Positions 10,238-21,484 are shown, counted from the first letter of the stretch. The stretch: 64,000 nucleotides of DNA from Imbricaverruca yamaguchii (GCA_034440575.1 JAOTOL010001645.1:1-64000); one strand, 5' to 3'. Made by a program: numbers and translations. Notes: a model not told the origin generated them from the letters alone.

Positions 10238-13079
10238 TTAGAATTCAAAAACAACATTTTCCTGTCTAAAAAAATTATCCACCCTACTTTTAAAGACATT
10301 CAATGAGGGACTCCCCACTGCATCAGCAGGCAGCCTATTCCATTGGTCAACAACCCTTTGACTGAAGACCTGTTGTCGTTTAACTGTCCTGCACCTCATT
10401 TTGTCTAACCTGAATTGATGACCCCTATGGGATACTCTAAACTGCAGAGCATCATTCAAATTGACCTGATCTAGCCCTCTAACAATTTTGTACATTTCAA
10501 TCATGTCTCCCCTTAATCTCCTATACTTGAGTGAGTACATATCTAATGCATTAAGCCTTTCTCCATATTCTAAGTTACTTAATCCACTGACGAGTCTAGT
10601 GGCTTTGCGCTGGACTCTTTCTAACATATCTATATCCTTTTCTAGGTAGGGGCTCCATGCTTGTACAGAGTACTCCAAGTGGGGCCGCACATATGCTGAG
10701 TACAGCTTTTTCATGACTTCCCTGCTCTTATATTTCACACTTCTATTAATGAGTCCCAGCATTCTGAGTGCCCTATTTCTAGCTGAGATACATTGTTTTT
10801 CTGCTTTAAGGTCTTTTGAGACCAACACACCTAAGTCCCTTTCCTCTTCAATAACATCCAGTTCCCTCCCTCCCATTTTATAACTGAATGTCTCGCCTGC
10901 AGACCCTATATGCATAACCTTACACTTATCATAGTTGAAAGTCATCTGCCATTGATCAGCCCACTCTTTTAGGTCGTCCAAATCTAGTTGAATATTACTA
11001 GATTGATCTCTGCTGTTAGCCACTCCTACCAGCTTGATGTCATCAGCAAATTTGAACACTCTATTCCTCAGCCCTACTTCAATGTTGTTCACAAAGATGA
11101 TAAAGAGGAGGGGCCCTAGAACAGAGCCCTGTGGCACTCCACTCAGAACATCTTTCCAACCAGATTTACATCCATTCAATACTACCCTTTGTTTCCTTCC
11201 CTGCAACCATGCTTCAATCCAATGTAGAACTTTTCCTACAATCCCATGTTGTTGTAATTGATGAATTAACCTTCCATGTGGAACTTTATCAAAAGCTTTG
11301 CTAAAGTCCAAGTACACAACATCCATCCTGCTTTCATTGTCTACTTCTTTGGTAACATACTCAATGAACTCCAATAGGTTAGTTAAACAAGACCTTTGAG
11401 ATCGAAATCCATGTTGAGTATCCCTTAAAAGGTTGTGCCTATCAAGATGAATCTGAACATTCTGTTTAACCAGCTTTTCTAGTACTTTGCAAACTAATGA
11501 GGTCAAACTGACTGGCCTGTAGTTTCCTACACTCTTCCTATTTCCCTTTTTGAAAATTGGTACTACACTTGCATTTCTCCAATCTTCAGGTACTTCTGAA
11601 TACTCCATAGATCGCCTGAAAATGATACCTAGGGAGTTGCTAAAGCTTTAGCACACTCTACTAAGATCCTAGCATATATTTCATCTGGTCCGGAAGCTTT
11701 ATTAGGTTTTATATTCTGCAACTGCTTCTCTACGGCTTCTGTAGTTATTGTAAGATCCTCCAGCATATCACCTGCCATGGCATGGCCTACAGATGTTCCT
11801 ATTGTACCAGAATTATCTTTAGTGAAGACGGATGAGAATTGCTTGCTTAGGGATTCCACAATGTCGCAATCATCAACCACTATTTCCCCATCTACCTCCA
11901 GTGGTCCTACACTACACTTTTTAGCCTTAAATTTATAGAAGCTAAAGAATCTCTTAGCATTACCTGCTGAACATTCTCGAGCAAAGTTGATTTCAGCAAG
12001 TCTTTTAGATGCTCTAACACACCTCCTAACTTTATTTCTAGCTATTCTATATGATTCTAGGTTTAACCCCGAGTTAGTATCTTTTAGTTTCTTGAATGCT
12101 TGTTTCTTTGAGTCCAGTAATTGCTTAACTTCCCTAGTCAGCCACGAAGGGTGCTTAACCCTGTTTGATCTAATTTGCCTACTGGGAATGAACCTATCCT
12201 GACCCTGAAATAGCTTATCTTTTATCATTGTCCACATTTCATAAGCATCTAAGCCATTCAATATGACTTCCCAATTAATTTCACTGAGGAAGCTCCTGAA
12301 CTCACTGTAATTCCCTTTTGCAAAATTTGGAATCAATGTTCTGTTGGTTGCTACCCTTCCAACATATAATGAGAAGCGTATAATGTTGTGATCACTATTA
12401 CCAAAGGTCTCTCCTACGTTAACATTTTGCACAAAATTTTCCTCATTAGTAAGCACTAGATCTAATATTTTATTTTCCCTTGTAGGCTCGTGTATCATTT
12501 GAAAGAAGAAATTGTCTTCAAAACAAGCCATGAAACATCTTTCTGATTTGCTTACACCTATTGTTTTGTTTCCCAATCCTGCTATGTTGAAATCCCCCAA
12601 CAAAATAGTTCTCTCCTGTACTCTCCTACTTATCTCTTCCTGCATCAGCCTGTCAGTGTTTTCATTCTGGTCTGGAGGTCTATAGAATGCCCCAATCCTA
12701 AATTTTGTTCCATTCTTCAGAATTATATCTAACCACAAAGATTCTACTCCTGCACTATGTACACCATCCTCTATGGAATGACATTTCATTACTTGCCTAA
12801 CATACAATAGAATGCCACCTCCTATCCTTGCCTCTCTTTGATAGGCATGCATGTTGTAGCCTGTCAATTCAAATTCTTGCAAGTTGTCTCCAAACATGCT
12901 TTCGTTAACCCATGCTTCTGTTATGCACACCAAATCTAGCTGTTCAGACAACATATATGCATGCAGTTCCCCAATTTTGTTCCTAACACTTCTGGCATTG
13001 ACATAAAAACATGATAAATTATTCCTTCCATTGCTTGCTATGCTTCTCTCTTTATCAGCTACATCCCCCCATGTCCTGC
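10238..13079 (-). pseudogene. CR1 ORF2: endonuclease and reverse transcriptase, one frameshift
   Basis: N-terminal endonuclease: the frame is open upstream of the first ATG (12954) and already encodes NARSVRNKIGEL, the conserved start of the APE-like fold, followed by DLVCITEAWV, GGGILLYVR, LLGDFNI and SDHNIIRF (catalytic GDFN and SDH motifs). A linker with a KASGPDEI motif precedes the RT. The RT part (10238-11608) has YLDFSKAFDKVPHG, GVPQGSVLGPLLF and FADDIKLVG, ending with QRVVDQWNRLPADAV. The first frame stops at TAG 11629-11631; one missing base at about 11646-11649 would join it to the RT frame. The lack of an ATG before the endonuclease suggests that translation starts at a non-ATG codon, re-initiates after ORF1, or that the start has been lost. 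Confidence 0.92.
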
Positions 13080-13953
13080 CTAGTTTCCCTGTTTCCTGTT
13101 GAGAGCCTCCTCATACCTATTGCTGAGCAATTCCACTCCTCTCTTGCTCAGATGTAATCCATCTAAAGCAAACATCTCCGTCCTCCCCCAAAACTCCCCC
13201 ACAAATCCAAGAACTGCACCCCAAGCTCCTTACAAATCTTGGCCACCCTGGTATTGAGCCCAATGGCCCTCGAATACCACTCCATGCTTGCATGGACCAT
13301 AGGGAGGATGGATGTCACCACTCCTCTTTTCCTACTTCCTGCTAAACTACCTATCAAAGCCCTATAGGCTTTCATTGTTTCCTCTGTATTATTTTTTCCT
13401 ACATCGTTCACTCCAACCTGCACAATTACCGTTGCACCCTCTCCACTTCCCCTCATTACTCCCTCCAGCCTATCCCTAACATCTTTCACCTGCGCTCCCG
13501 GGTAGCAAACACGCATCCGTCTGCTGGGGTTCTTACTACAAAATGTTCGATCCATGTACCGAACCCTGGAATCCCCTACGACTAAAACCCTCTCTCTCCA
13601 TCTCTATCTTCAGCCATCTGGTCATCCCCACCTCCGTCCCTCTCATCATTACCTTCCCTCTCCTCCAGTGCCTCAAACCTATTTTTAATTGGGACGCCCA
13701 TGTCCACCTTCCTTAGCGCCAGTCGGGTGCTATGGCGCCTTGCCACCTTCCAACTGCCACCATCCCGGACCAAGCCATCCGAACTCCCATCAGTCCTCCG
13801 CTCGGGCACCCGAGTTGCCTGGCTGGCACCTCCCATGATGGGTCCCGCCACCAAACACTTCAAGCGCTCCACCTCCCCCGTTAACATATCTAACCTCTTA
13901 CTCAAGTCCCCAATGATTCCCACACACTTACAATTCCCACAGTCTCCTTCCAT
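13080..13953 (-). pseudogene. CR1 ORF1: Cys-rich N-terminus plus SGNH/GDSL esterase-like domain
   Basis: CR1-clade ORF1 proteins bind element RNA and often carry an esterase-like domain. Here the first frame (13953-13582, 123 codons) starts MEGDCGNCKC, followed by a short heptad-like stretch, LSKRLDMLTGEVERLKCL. After a one-base shift near 13585 the next frame gives VLVVGDSRVRYMD (GDS nucleophile block), then VQVGVNDVGKNN (block III Asn). A second one-base loss in a T run near 13188-13191 shifts the frame again before ALDGLHLSKRGVELL (block V Asp and His). It ends in the TAG at 13080-13082, overlapping the start of the open ORF2 frame. All three esterase blocks remain, so only single-base indels separate it from an intact gene; sequencing error is possible. 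Confidence 0.85.
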
Positions 13954-14515
13954 TTTTTTTTTTTTTTTCTTTCTACTCTTAGTACTAAGTCTAGTTACTG
14001 TAAGCTTGTAAGCCTACAAGTATCTACTGTAATATATCTACAGTAATACAGTAATATAGCCTATAAGTATCTACAATACACTATAATCCCGTATAATTAC
14101 ACTAGATATGAAGATACCTACTCTAATTTATGCCCACTATTTTAGTCCTAAAATCTATCTTAAACTTACACACCAATTTGACACAAACTTATTCACTACA
14201 GAAGCCTACACTATAGAATTATACACTCTAGAATTACACACTACAGAGCTCACACCACACAAATATACACCACTGAATCAAACACTGTAGTACCCGTCCA
14301 CAACACCCAACAATCCTGCAGTTACACTAGGATATGAAGATATACCTAGTGTAATGCTATGCCTACTATCTTAGTCTTAAAATCTATCTTAAACTTAAAC
14401 ACCAAATTGACACAGCCAACACCCTTAGAACCGCAATATCTCCTACTACAGAAATCGAAGCCTCGAGAACACGCCGAAAGCAAAGATGGCGCACACGGCG
14501 GCGTCGCTAGGTTAA
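13954..14515 (-). promoter_or_regulatory. CR1 5' UTR with two tandem monomers
   Basis: Two related segments of about 100 bp begin at about 14098 and 14323 (spacing about 225 bp). They share ATGAAGATA, TTAGTC(C/T)TAAAATC and TCTATCTTAAACTTA. The 5'-most part (14470-14515) is GC-rich and contains an AAGATGGCG (YY1-like) word on the plus strand. Internal Pol II promoters in 5' UTRs are the rule for full-length non-LTR elements. The monomer repetition is seen directly; promoter function is inferred. Confidence 0.6.
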
Positions 14516-15060
14516 TATAGTATGGTTTGCGTGCTACGAAAATGCTTATAAGATAAAAACTAATGAAATATAATCACAGAAGTAATTGCTAAACACCTAT
14601 ACACAGCTTAGACTAAAGTACTGCCCAGTTCTGCAACGACTTATCTGGAAACCTGGAGCTCCAGCGGCGACCTCCTTCCACCTTGAGACCTGGCGGCTCA
14701 CAAGAGACCGCTCTTTGCGACGAGAAGCGTTGTGAAGCGGGCATTGCCGACCCTAGAGTTGCCGTTGACCCTGAAGCACCAATAGATTACCCATGGAGAA
14801 CAATAATAAGACATCGCGACCGCTGCAGGAGGCACCAGAATGCGACAGGAGGCCTGCTGGGCAGACAGAAGAGGCTCTCTATGTGCAGAGCACCTTCTGA
14901 ACCTAGCACCATGTTTTCCTCAGCGCAACGAGAAGCTTTCTGATTGTCTTTTCCTTGTCCTCGAACAACTGAGAGGATACGTAACCGAATCGATAACACT
15001 TGTGGGCTTGTGTTGACTGGTGGAGGTTTTTAATCACCTATTGAGGAAAAGTGTAGAGAG
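14516..15060. other. No recognisable feature
   Basis: Sequence flanking the 5' end of the CR1 element. Short open frames only; no family recognised. Confidence 0.4.
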
Positions 15061-15074
15061 TGTCCACTAGAGTA

Positions 15075-15262
15075 CGCAAAACGACACCCACGTCCAGCGT
15101 GTCAAACTAAAGGACACCCCTGAGCACGTGCAACTGAAAGAAGCCCCTGCCAGCGCGTGTAGCTGCAAAACATAGCGTGTGTCACTGAAAGCCATCCCAC
15201 AAAAAAATGCCAGCGTGTGCAACTGAAGGGCATCCCTGCCAGCGTGCATAACTGACAGTTTA
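15075..15262. repeat. Degenerate ~30-40 bp repeat, about 5 copies
   Basis: The words CCAGCGTGT(C/G)(A/C)AACT and CATCCC recur five times with spacer changes (around 15092, 15128, 15150, 15204 and 15238). An old minisatellite whose units have diverged. Confidence 0.65.
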
Positions 15263-15733
15263 TTCTGAATTGAAGCGCTGTATTTCCGGCACTGTTCTAC
15301 TGAGTGAGTTGTTAGGATGGAAGGTGTTTGTTTTCCATTAAGGGTATTATATTTCATAAATCAACAGATAATGTAGTGCATTGGGCAGAGTTGCTTTCAG
15401 TATATATACGTATAACATTAGAACCAGTTTTCAATTGGAAAAATATGGCTGTGGCCTTAAATGCATTTCTTGACAAGTGGAGCGTTCATTCCTCGTTGCA
15501 AACGCGCTAGGTTGCCATGCATGATTGAATGTATCGAAATAGAAATTATCCTCCCCAAGCCTAGTTCTGACTGCATTCTATGGTTTATCTAGCAAAATGT
15601 GAGTAATGCGTTCTCGCTATGATAATTATCGTAGTCAGTGTGAATAGTTTCGAGTCTTTCAGGTATTGCTAGGCACCCTTGGTGTCTGTAAACCACTGTA
15701 AAAATATACCGTGATCCAATGGGCGGAAGCCGT

Positions 15734-15782
15734 GTGCGTTGTGCGTTGTGCGTTGTGCGTTGTGCGCTGTGCCTTGTGCTTG
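15734..15782. repeat. 7-bp tandem repeat (GTGCGTT)n
   Basis: About six heptamers GTGCGTT followed by diverged GTGCGCT and GTGCCTT. Confidence 0.9.
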
Positions 15783-15889
15783 CACGGTTGTAGCTGTTTT
15801 CCGCAGATATTTACGCTGAGCAGGCACGAAAAGCAGCCGCATGTCTGCGCTTGCCAGACGTTTTCTCTAGCCTGATTACCTCATATGTG

Positions 15890-16211
15890 CCTCGCCCGCG
15901 CTATACACCAGTGTCGCAAACCCGCACCAGTGTTCCGTCTGCATCGACTGAGATCTGCGCCGGTGTCGCCAGCCTACACTCGTGCCCAACCTCCGCCAGC
16001 CGCCGATCTTTGCCGCTCTGGATCTGCGCTGGTGGCGGATTTGTGTCAGCATCGCTTCGGCGCCAGTTGTGGAATTGTGCCATTTCCGGATCTGTCCCAT
16101 TTGCGAACCTGTGCCAGCGTCGCGTCTGCGCCAGTTCGCTACGAGCGCTAGTGTCGCGTCTGCGCCAGTTTCTGAAATGCGCCAGTGTCGCATCTGCGCC
16201 AGTGTCGCGCC

Positions 16212-16295
<84 letters not shown>

Positions 16296-16385
16296 GAGAG
16301 GGAGCAGCTCCTGCACCAGTTCCCGAAATGCGCCAGTGTCGCGTCTGCGCCAGTTCCTGAGAAGCGCCAGTGTCGCGTTGTGAGA
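15890..16385. repeat. Degenerate GCGCCAGTGTCGC minisatellite with embedded (GA)n
   Basis: Variants of CTGCGCCAGTGTCGC recur every 15-35 bp on both sides of the dinucleotide tract at 16215-16292. The copies right of the tract (16320-16378) match those just left of it (16150-16210), including TTCCTGA(A/G)A and GCGCCAGTGTCGCGTCTGCG. The (GA)n therefore appears to have arisen inside the array. Confidence 0.8.
16215..16292. repeat. (GA)n microsatellite, about 39 repeats
   Basis: Pure AG/GA dinucleotide run. Glu-Arg and Ser-Leu open frames across it are repeat artefacts. Confidence 0.97.
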
Positions 16386-16394
16386 GGGGAGGGA

Positions 16395-16770
16395 GAGGGA
16401 GCAGCGGCGGATCATGGCCACGCACAACCCTCCAGGCGGCCGCATCTCATAACCACGACCGTACACAGGCAACACCCGGCGGTGAACTCCGCCCCGCCCT
16501 CACGCTAGCCGCTCTTCACGGCCAGCCGGGGAGACGGGAGAGAGGAGGCAGGGCGGGGGGTCGTGACGGCAGGCGCCGAGAGCTGCCGGCGACTCGACTG
16601 TCGACGTAGCCGGCCGCACGCCCTGCGCCCGCTCCGCACGCTGCGGATGGCCGCGCCCTGGCCACCCCGGCATTAGGCGCGCGCCGTACGTTACGGCCGG
16701 CTTGTTTTTGCCGCTCGAAATAGCACGCGCGCCGCTCCGCTCCTGCCCAAACAGCTTCATGGCCACAAAA
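16395..16770. promoter_or_regulatory. CpG-rich island
   Basis: High CpG density (CGGCCGCATCTC, GACGTAGCCGGCCGCACGCC and similar) between two minisatellite arrays. The promoter role is inferred from composition only. No first exon or TATA element was recognised. Confidence 0.45.
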
Positions 16771-17299
16771 TGGGCGGCCCAATGTGGTTGGGCCGCCTGT
16801 CAGTGGGGTACTAACGCTGGCTACGAGCCGTGGTGCCGGCGATGCAGGATGCCGCAGCAGGCAGTAGCTGTGATTGAAACAAGGGCTCGGCTAAATTGTC
16901 AGGCCGCAGTGCGTTATCGCTGGCAGTTTCAAGTGGTGCACTTCACAGTATTATAGCCGCACCTGAAATCTCAGCCGCAAGTATTTGGTGGTAAACAGCA
17001 ATGCGCCGGTTGAAATCTGGAACGACTGCTAATTCAATAACTGTGAAGGCGGAACTAAATCAGTGAGTGATCGTAGTACTGAATGATGTCCGCTCGACAG
17101 GAGGGGTGATAACTTGGTGTGATCTTTGTGGCATAATGTGACATCGGACAAGGCACTGTATTCAAAACTGGACGGCGCAATACAATTAAACATCTCATTG
17201 ATGGCTGGTTGCATCTGGATCTTTATTCGCTGTGATTATAATTGTATGCCATATCGTATAGACGGCATATCTTGGCGTCAAATTCCACCATGCAGCGAG

Positions 17300-17648
17300 G
17301 TCGCGACAGAAGACAGAGCCGATGACCGACCGGGATGCCGCGACAGAAGACAGAGCCGACCACCGACAGGCACGTCGCGACACAGGACAGAGCCGACCAC
17401 CGACGGGGATGCCGCGTCAGAGGATAGAGCCGACCACTGACAGGGACGTCGCGACAGAGGATAGAGCCAACCACCGACGGGGATGCCGCGACAGAGGATA
17501 GAGCCGACCACCGACGGGGATGCCGCGACAGAGGATAGACCCGACCACCGACGGGGACTTCGCGACACAGGACAGACCCGACCACCGACGGGGATGCCGC
17601 GACACAGGACAGAGCCGACCACCGACAGGGACGTCGCGACACGTGCAC
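17300..17648. repeat. 37-bp minisatellite, about 9-10 copies
   Basis: GCGACAGA starts units at 17303, 17340 and onward every 37 bp. Each unit reads CGCGACAGAGGATAGAGCC then GACCACCGACGGGGATGC, with variants AGGACAGA and GGGACGTC. The overlapping open frames in several phases are repeat-derived. Confidence 0.95.
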
Positions 17649-18189
17649 ACGCAAAGCATCGCCGCGGACGTCGGGCGGGCGGGCGACACCAGCTGCGAGG
17701 TCACCACGCCGCCAAAAACACTGCAACGATCGCCTGCCCGGCTCGATGGTGGTCGACAGGTGTCCTCTCGCCCGCCCCAGCTGATCAACGCCGGCCACCT
17801 GCAGCATGGGCGTGGGCTGATAATGTGGGCTGCAGCTGATGCAAAGGCTGCCCGACAAAATGTGAACCGGTCAAGCAGAATAGACTGCTCCTTGTATGCT
17901 GCCTTCCCTCCGATTATGTTTAGATTTGGGTTTGTTTCATCTTCTGGAAGCCGCACTATGATAATGTTAGTCGGAATATCCAGCTGTGTTCAGTTAACGC
18001 AGTCCTTCACAAAGGCAGAGGGCCCAGCAGGTTAAATGAACCCTATCTTGATCTGCATTATTGCATTTCCAGTGTGGAAGGTTTGGGAAAAACGGGGGTA
18101 TTTCCCGTTCTGGTCCACAATCTGGATCCGCCAGTAGACTTCGAGCACATAGAACTTCCCAAAGTTTCGGTTCATTCAGAACATTTTAA

Positions 18190-18762
18190 GCATGGGCCAC
18201 AACCCATTGTTGCTACAGGACAGGCGAGATTACAACCCATTGTTACTACAGAACAGGCTGTGTTACGAGACATTATTGCGACGTGACAGGCGAGGTTACG
18301 ACGCCTTATTGTTACGAGACAGGCGAGGTTGCGACACATCGTTGTTACGGGACGGGAAAAGTTGCGATCCACGATTTTTGCGGTACAGACGAGGTTACGA
18401 TGCATTATTATTATTGGACATGCGACGTCACAACACATGATTGTTTCAGGACAGATGAGGTTACTGCAAATCATTGTTACGGGACAGGTGAGGCTACTAC
18501 ACATCATTGTTACGGGACAAACGATGTTACTACACATCATTGTTACGGGGCAGGAAAGGTTGCTACACATTGATGCAGAATAGATAAGGCTGAACCACAT
18601 AACCACATAACTGTCACAGGCAGGCGAGGCTACGGCACATTATTGGTACGGGACAGGAGAAGTTGTTTGACATGATTTGTGTGGTACAGACGAGGTTAGG
18701 ATGCATTATTATTATGAGACAGGCAAGGTCACGGCACATGTTTCGGGACAGATTAGGTTATT
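18190..18762. repeat. Degenerate ~33-bp minisatellite, about 17 copies
   Basis: The unit resembles ATTGTTACGGGACAGGCGAG followed by GTTACGACACA. Copies have diverged (ATTATTATTGGACATG, GTTTCAGGACAGATG, GTACAGACGAG). Open frames with repeated YGTGEVTTH-like words are artefacts. Confidence 0.85.
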
Positions 18763-19540
18763 TATTACACATAACCTAACTAGGTGTCCGTGAGCTGCTA
18801 CTGAGTGCAGACATCGGCAGCAGTTGTGGACGCACATGGCCACGAGTCGCCGAGTCGGCCGCGGCAGGAGCGACATGGGCCTGTGTCGCTGACTCAAACA
18901 CAGGGTGTGCATGTTCTGAGATGAACCCGACGCGAGAAGCCGCCTATTGTTCCTTGATTTGATGCTTCCACTGCAGATATGGACGTGCCGGGTTTGAGTG
19001 TGGCCGACTTTGCTGATGTCATACGCTGGTCAGTAATCATCTCTTTCCGCCGCATAACCTATGTAATTAGCTCACTAGGAAGGTTTTGTTTGATGACTAG
19101 TTCGGGCAGCGCCCGAGTACTCATCTGTCGCCAGCAATTCAGGTTAGCTTGATGCATTTCATTTCACGGGCTTAATGGTTAAGAACGCATGTTATTATAT
19201 TTCTGGGCAACCATTGGCTTGCACTCATCCATGTACTTCTAGAGGCATGCACTTCAGCAACCACACCTCACTTGCATGTGACCGAAGAGCATGCTGCTGA
19301 AGCCGTTGTAACTGCGTGCCCACTGACACGAACTTTAGCGGACCAAAATCAGCTAAATCCGAGATTCATCGATACGTACAGGATGTAGAAGAGAACTTCG
19401 CATGAACAAACCATTAAAGTTTCCACAGGCCACGTGAGTCAGAATTCCTCTCGCGTTACGTAACTGAGAGAGTATCTGGTGACGTCAGCGCTGCAATGGT
19501 CTACCCGACTGGCGGAATGGGCACGCTCCGATCATAGCTA
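18763..19540. other. No recognisable feature
   Basis: Unique sequence; no gene, RNA or mobile element recognised. Confidence 0.4.
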
Positions 19541-19682
19541 CCGTACCATAACCATCGTATTATAATGTACCATAGCCGTCATGTCAAAGTGTACCATAGT
19601 GCACCATAGCCGCCTTACCATAGCCGCCATAGGCCATAGCCGCCGTGCCAGTGTACCATAGCCGCCGTACAATGGTGTTGCA
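19540..19682. repeat. Irregular ACCATAGCCGCC repeat
   Basis: Six to eight copies of (G)TACCATAG(C)CGCC/GTC at irregular 12-25 bp spacing. Confidence 0.75.
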
Positions 19683-19869
19683 CCCTGGGATATTATTGTG
19701 CGGCGTATGGGAAGGCAGATGATTTACTACGTACGCATTCGTAGATATAGTGCCGTGCAATGCATGGGATGTAATTTATTAGCTTAACCATTAGGTGTAC
19801 CGACATTCAATGAGCCAAAAGGACTTGGCACTCGGTCAACCATCGACCATGCTGTTGGCTTGGGACTTC

Positions 19870-19992
19870 ACGTCTGCTAGCCGGGCCAACCGCACATCGG
19901 CAAAGACAGGACAACGACACGTCATCGAAGCCCGGACAACCGCACGTCGGCAAAGCCCGGATAACCAGACGTCGGCAAAGCCCGGAGACCGA
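19870..19992. repeat. 25-bp tandem repeat, about 4-5 copies
   Basis: CGTCGGCAAAG or its variant starts at 19895, 19920, 19945 and 19970, joined by CCCGGACAACCGCA-like spacers. Confidence 0.85.
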
Positions 19993-20507
19993 GACACCCC
20001 GGCTCCCGGTGATTCAGACATCAAGCTGCCCAGTCGATGCGTGAGCGGGGCAGACACAGACCAACCGCAGCGTCGACCCACCTGCCGGAAACTCGGGACC
20101 GTTTGCACTGCACGGTGCACCGTTCTGGACTTTTTGCTCGGCATTCACTTACGCCATGGAAGGGCATGAAAGAGACTGCTCCAGTTCGCGCCCTGAAGGT
20201 GCGGCCAGCGCATGTCATCACCACGCGATCGGCCACCGGCAAATCCGGCTTGTTGATGAGCTCCATTTCGCGGCAGCTGTACTTATCATTTGAACGACAC
20301 GTGACCTTGAACTCGGTGACACGGCATGGCCTGGCCCGTCCAGCGTTGCTCCTCTGTACTGCCGCTTGGACACAACACTGCTGCAGCAGAGGTTGTTGAC
20401 GGGTGCCCACATGTCGCCGGTATCCTTGCCTCTTCTCTCTCCTCTCAGGCGACAATCGACAAGTGCTGCCCGACTAGCTTCACTTCCCGCTCAACGCTGA
20501 TGCTGCT

Positions 20508-20692
20508 ACTGCCGCTGCCGCTGCCGCTGCCGCTGCCGCTGCCGCTGCCGCTGCCGCTGCCGCTGCCGCTGCCGCTGCCGCTGCCGCTGCCGCTGCCGCT
20601 GCCGCTGCCGCTGCCGCTGCCGCTGCCGCTGCCGCTGCCGCTGCCGCTGCCGCTGCCGCTGCCGCTGCCGCTGCCGCTGCTGCTGCTGCTCG
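20508..20692. repeat. (CTGCCG)n hexanucleotide array, about 28 copies, ending in (CTG)n
   Basis: Essentially uninterrupted hexamer run flanked on both sides by CTG trinucleotides (TGATGCTGCTACTG on the left, CTGCTGCTGCTGCT on the right), suggesting growth by slippage from a CTG tract. It would encode Leu-Pro on plus and Gly-Ser on minus, but no host gene frame is credible. Confidence 0.97.
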
Positions 20693-20704
20693 GAGCGTGG
20701 TGCG

Positions 20705-21275
20705 AATCGGCGTGACGAGTAACGGCTGATGACATGACGAGTGATGGCTGATGGCGTGACAAGTAACGGCTGATGGCGTGAAGAATGATGGCTGATGGGG
20801 TGACGAGTAATGGCTGATGGCGTGACGAGTGATGGCTGATGGGGTGACGAGTAACGGCTGATGGCGTGACGAGTGATGGCTGATGGCGTGACGAGTAATG
20901 GCTGATGGTGTGACGAGTGATGGCTGATGGCGTGACGAGTAATGGCTGATGGTGTGACGAGTGATGGCTGATGGGGTGACGAGTAATGGCTGATGGGGTG
21001 ACGAGTAATGGCTGATAGCGTGACGAGTGATGGCTGATGGGGTGACGAGTAATGGCTGATGGCGTGACGAGTAATAGCTGATGGCGTGACGAGTGATGGC
21101 TAATGGGGTGACGAGTGATGGCAGGTAGCGTGACTAGTAATGGCTGATAGCGTGACGAGTGATGGTTGATGGCATGAGTTATGACTGATGGCGTGACGAG
21201 TATGGTTGGTTTCGTGACGGGTATTGGTTGATGGCGTGACGAGTGATGGCTGATGGGGTGATGAGTATTGACTGA
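20705..21275. repeat. 22-bp minisatellite, about 25 copies
   Basis: The unit is GTGACGAGTAATGGCTGATG plus a two-base joint. Units alternate between GTGATGG/GTAATGG and GCG/GGG versions, a partial 44-bp dimer pattern. It starts about 15 bp after the hexanucleotide array. The 360-codon minus-strand frame spanning both arrays is an artefact (repeated HPISHHSSR and GS words). Confidence 0.95.
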
Positions 21276-21484
21276 TTGCGTGATGGTAGTCGTAGGTAGA
21301 TGGTAGTAGTCGCTTATTTTATGTTGCGCCGTCTCTTCTTCAGATGATAGATCAAGCTGCATGTGTACTTTCCTCGGTAAGATGAAAGGAAATATTAAAG
21401 AAAAGATGAACCACCTAGGAACAAAAAATAAGATTTCATGGGCTTCTACACGAATTTGTCCTTGGGATGAACTCCGCTGCCACT

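Larger units (their letters stand above)
9942..14515 (-). mobile_element. CR1-like non-LTR retrotransposon, copy 2, near full length
   Basis: Read on the minus strand the order is: 5' UTR (about 14515-13954), ORF1 (13953-13080), ORF2 (about 13079-10238), 3' UTR (10237-9942). The 3' end carries four tandem TATGACTT-type octamers (9942-9973). Total length of about 4.6 kb fits a full-length CR1. Both ORFs are interrupted only by single-base frameshifts, so the insertion is young. The exact 5' end is uncertain: the GC-rich block with GCCATCTTTGC near 14480-14510 is the likely start. No target-site duplication could be defined, as is common for CR1. Confidence 0.9.

Noticed and set aside
15850..16475. 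Glu-Arg or Ser-Leu repeat proteins
   Set aside because: (GA)n microsatellite within a degenerate minisatellite.
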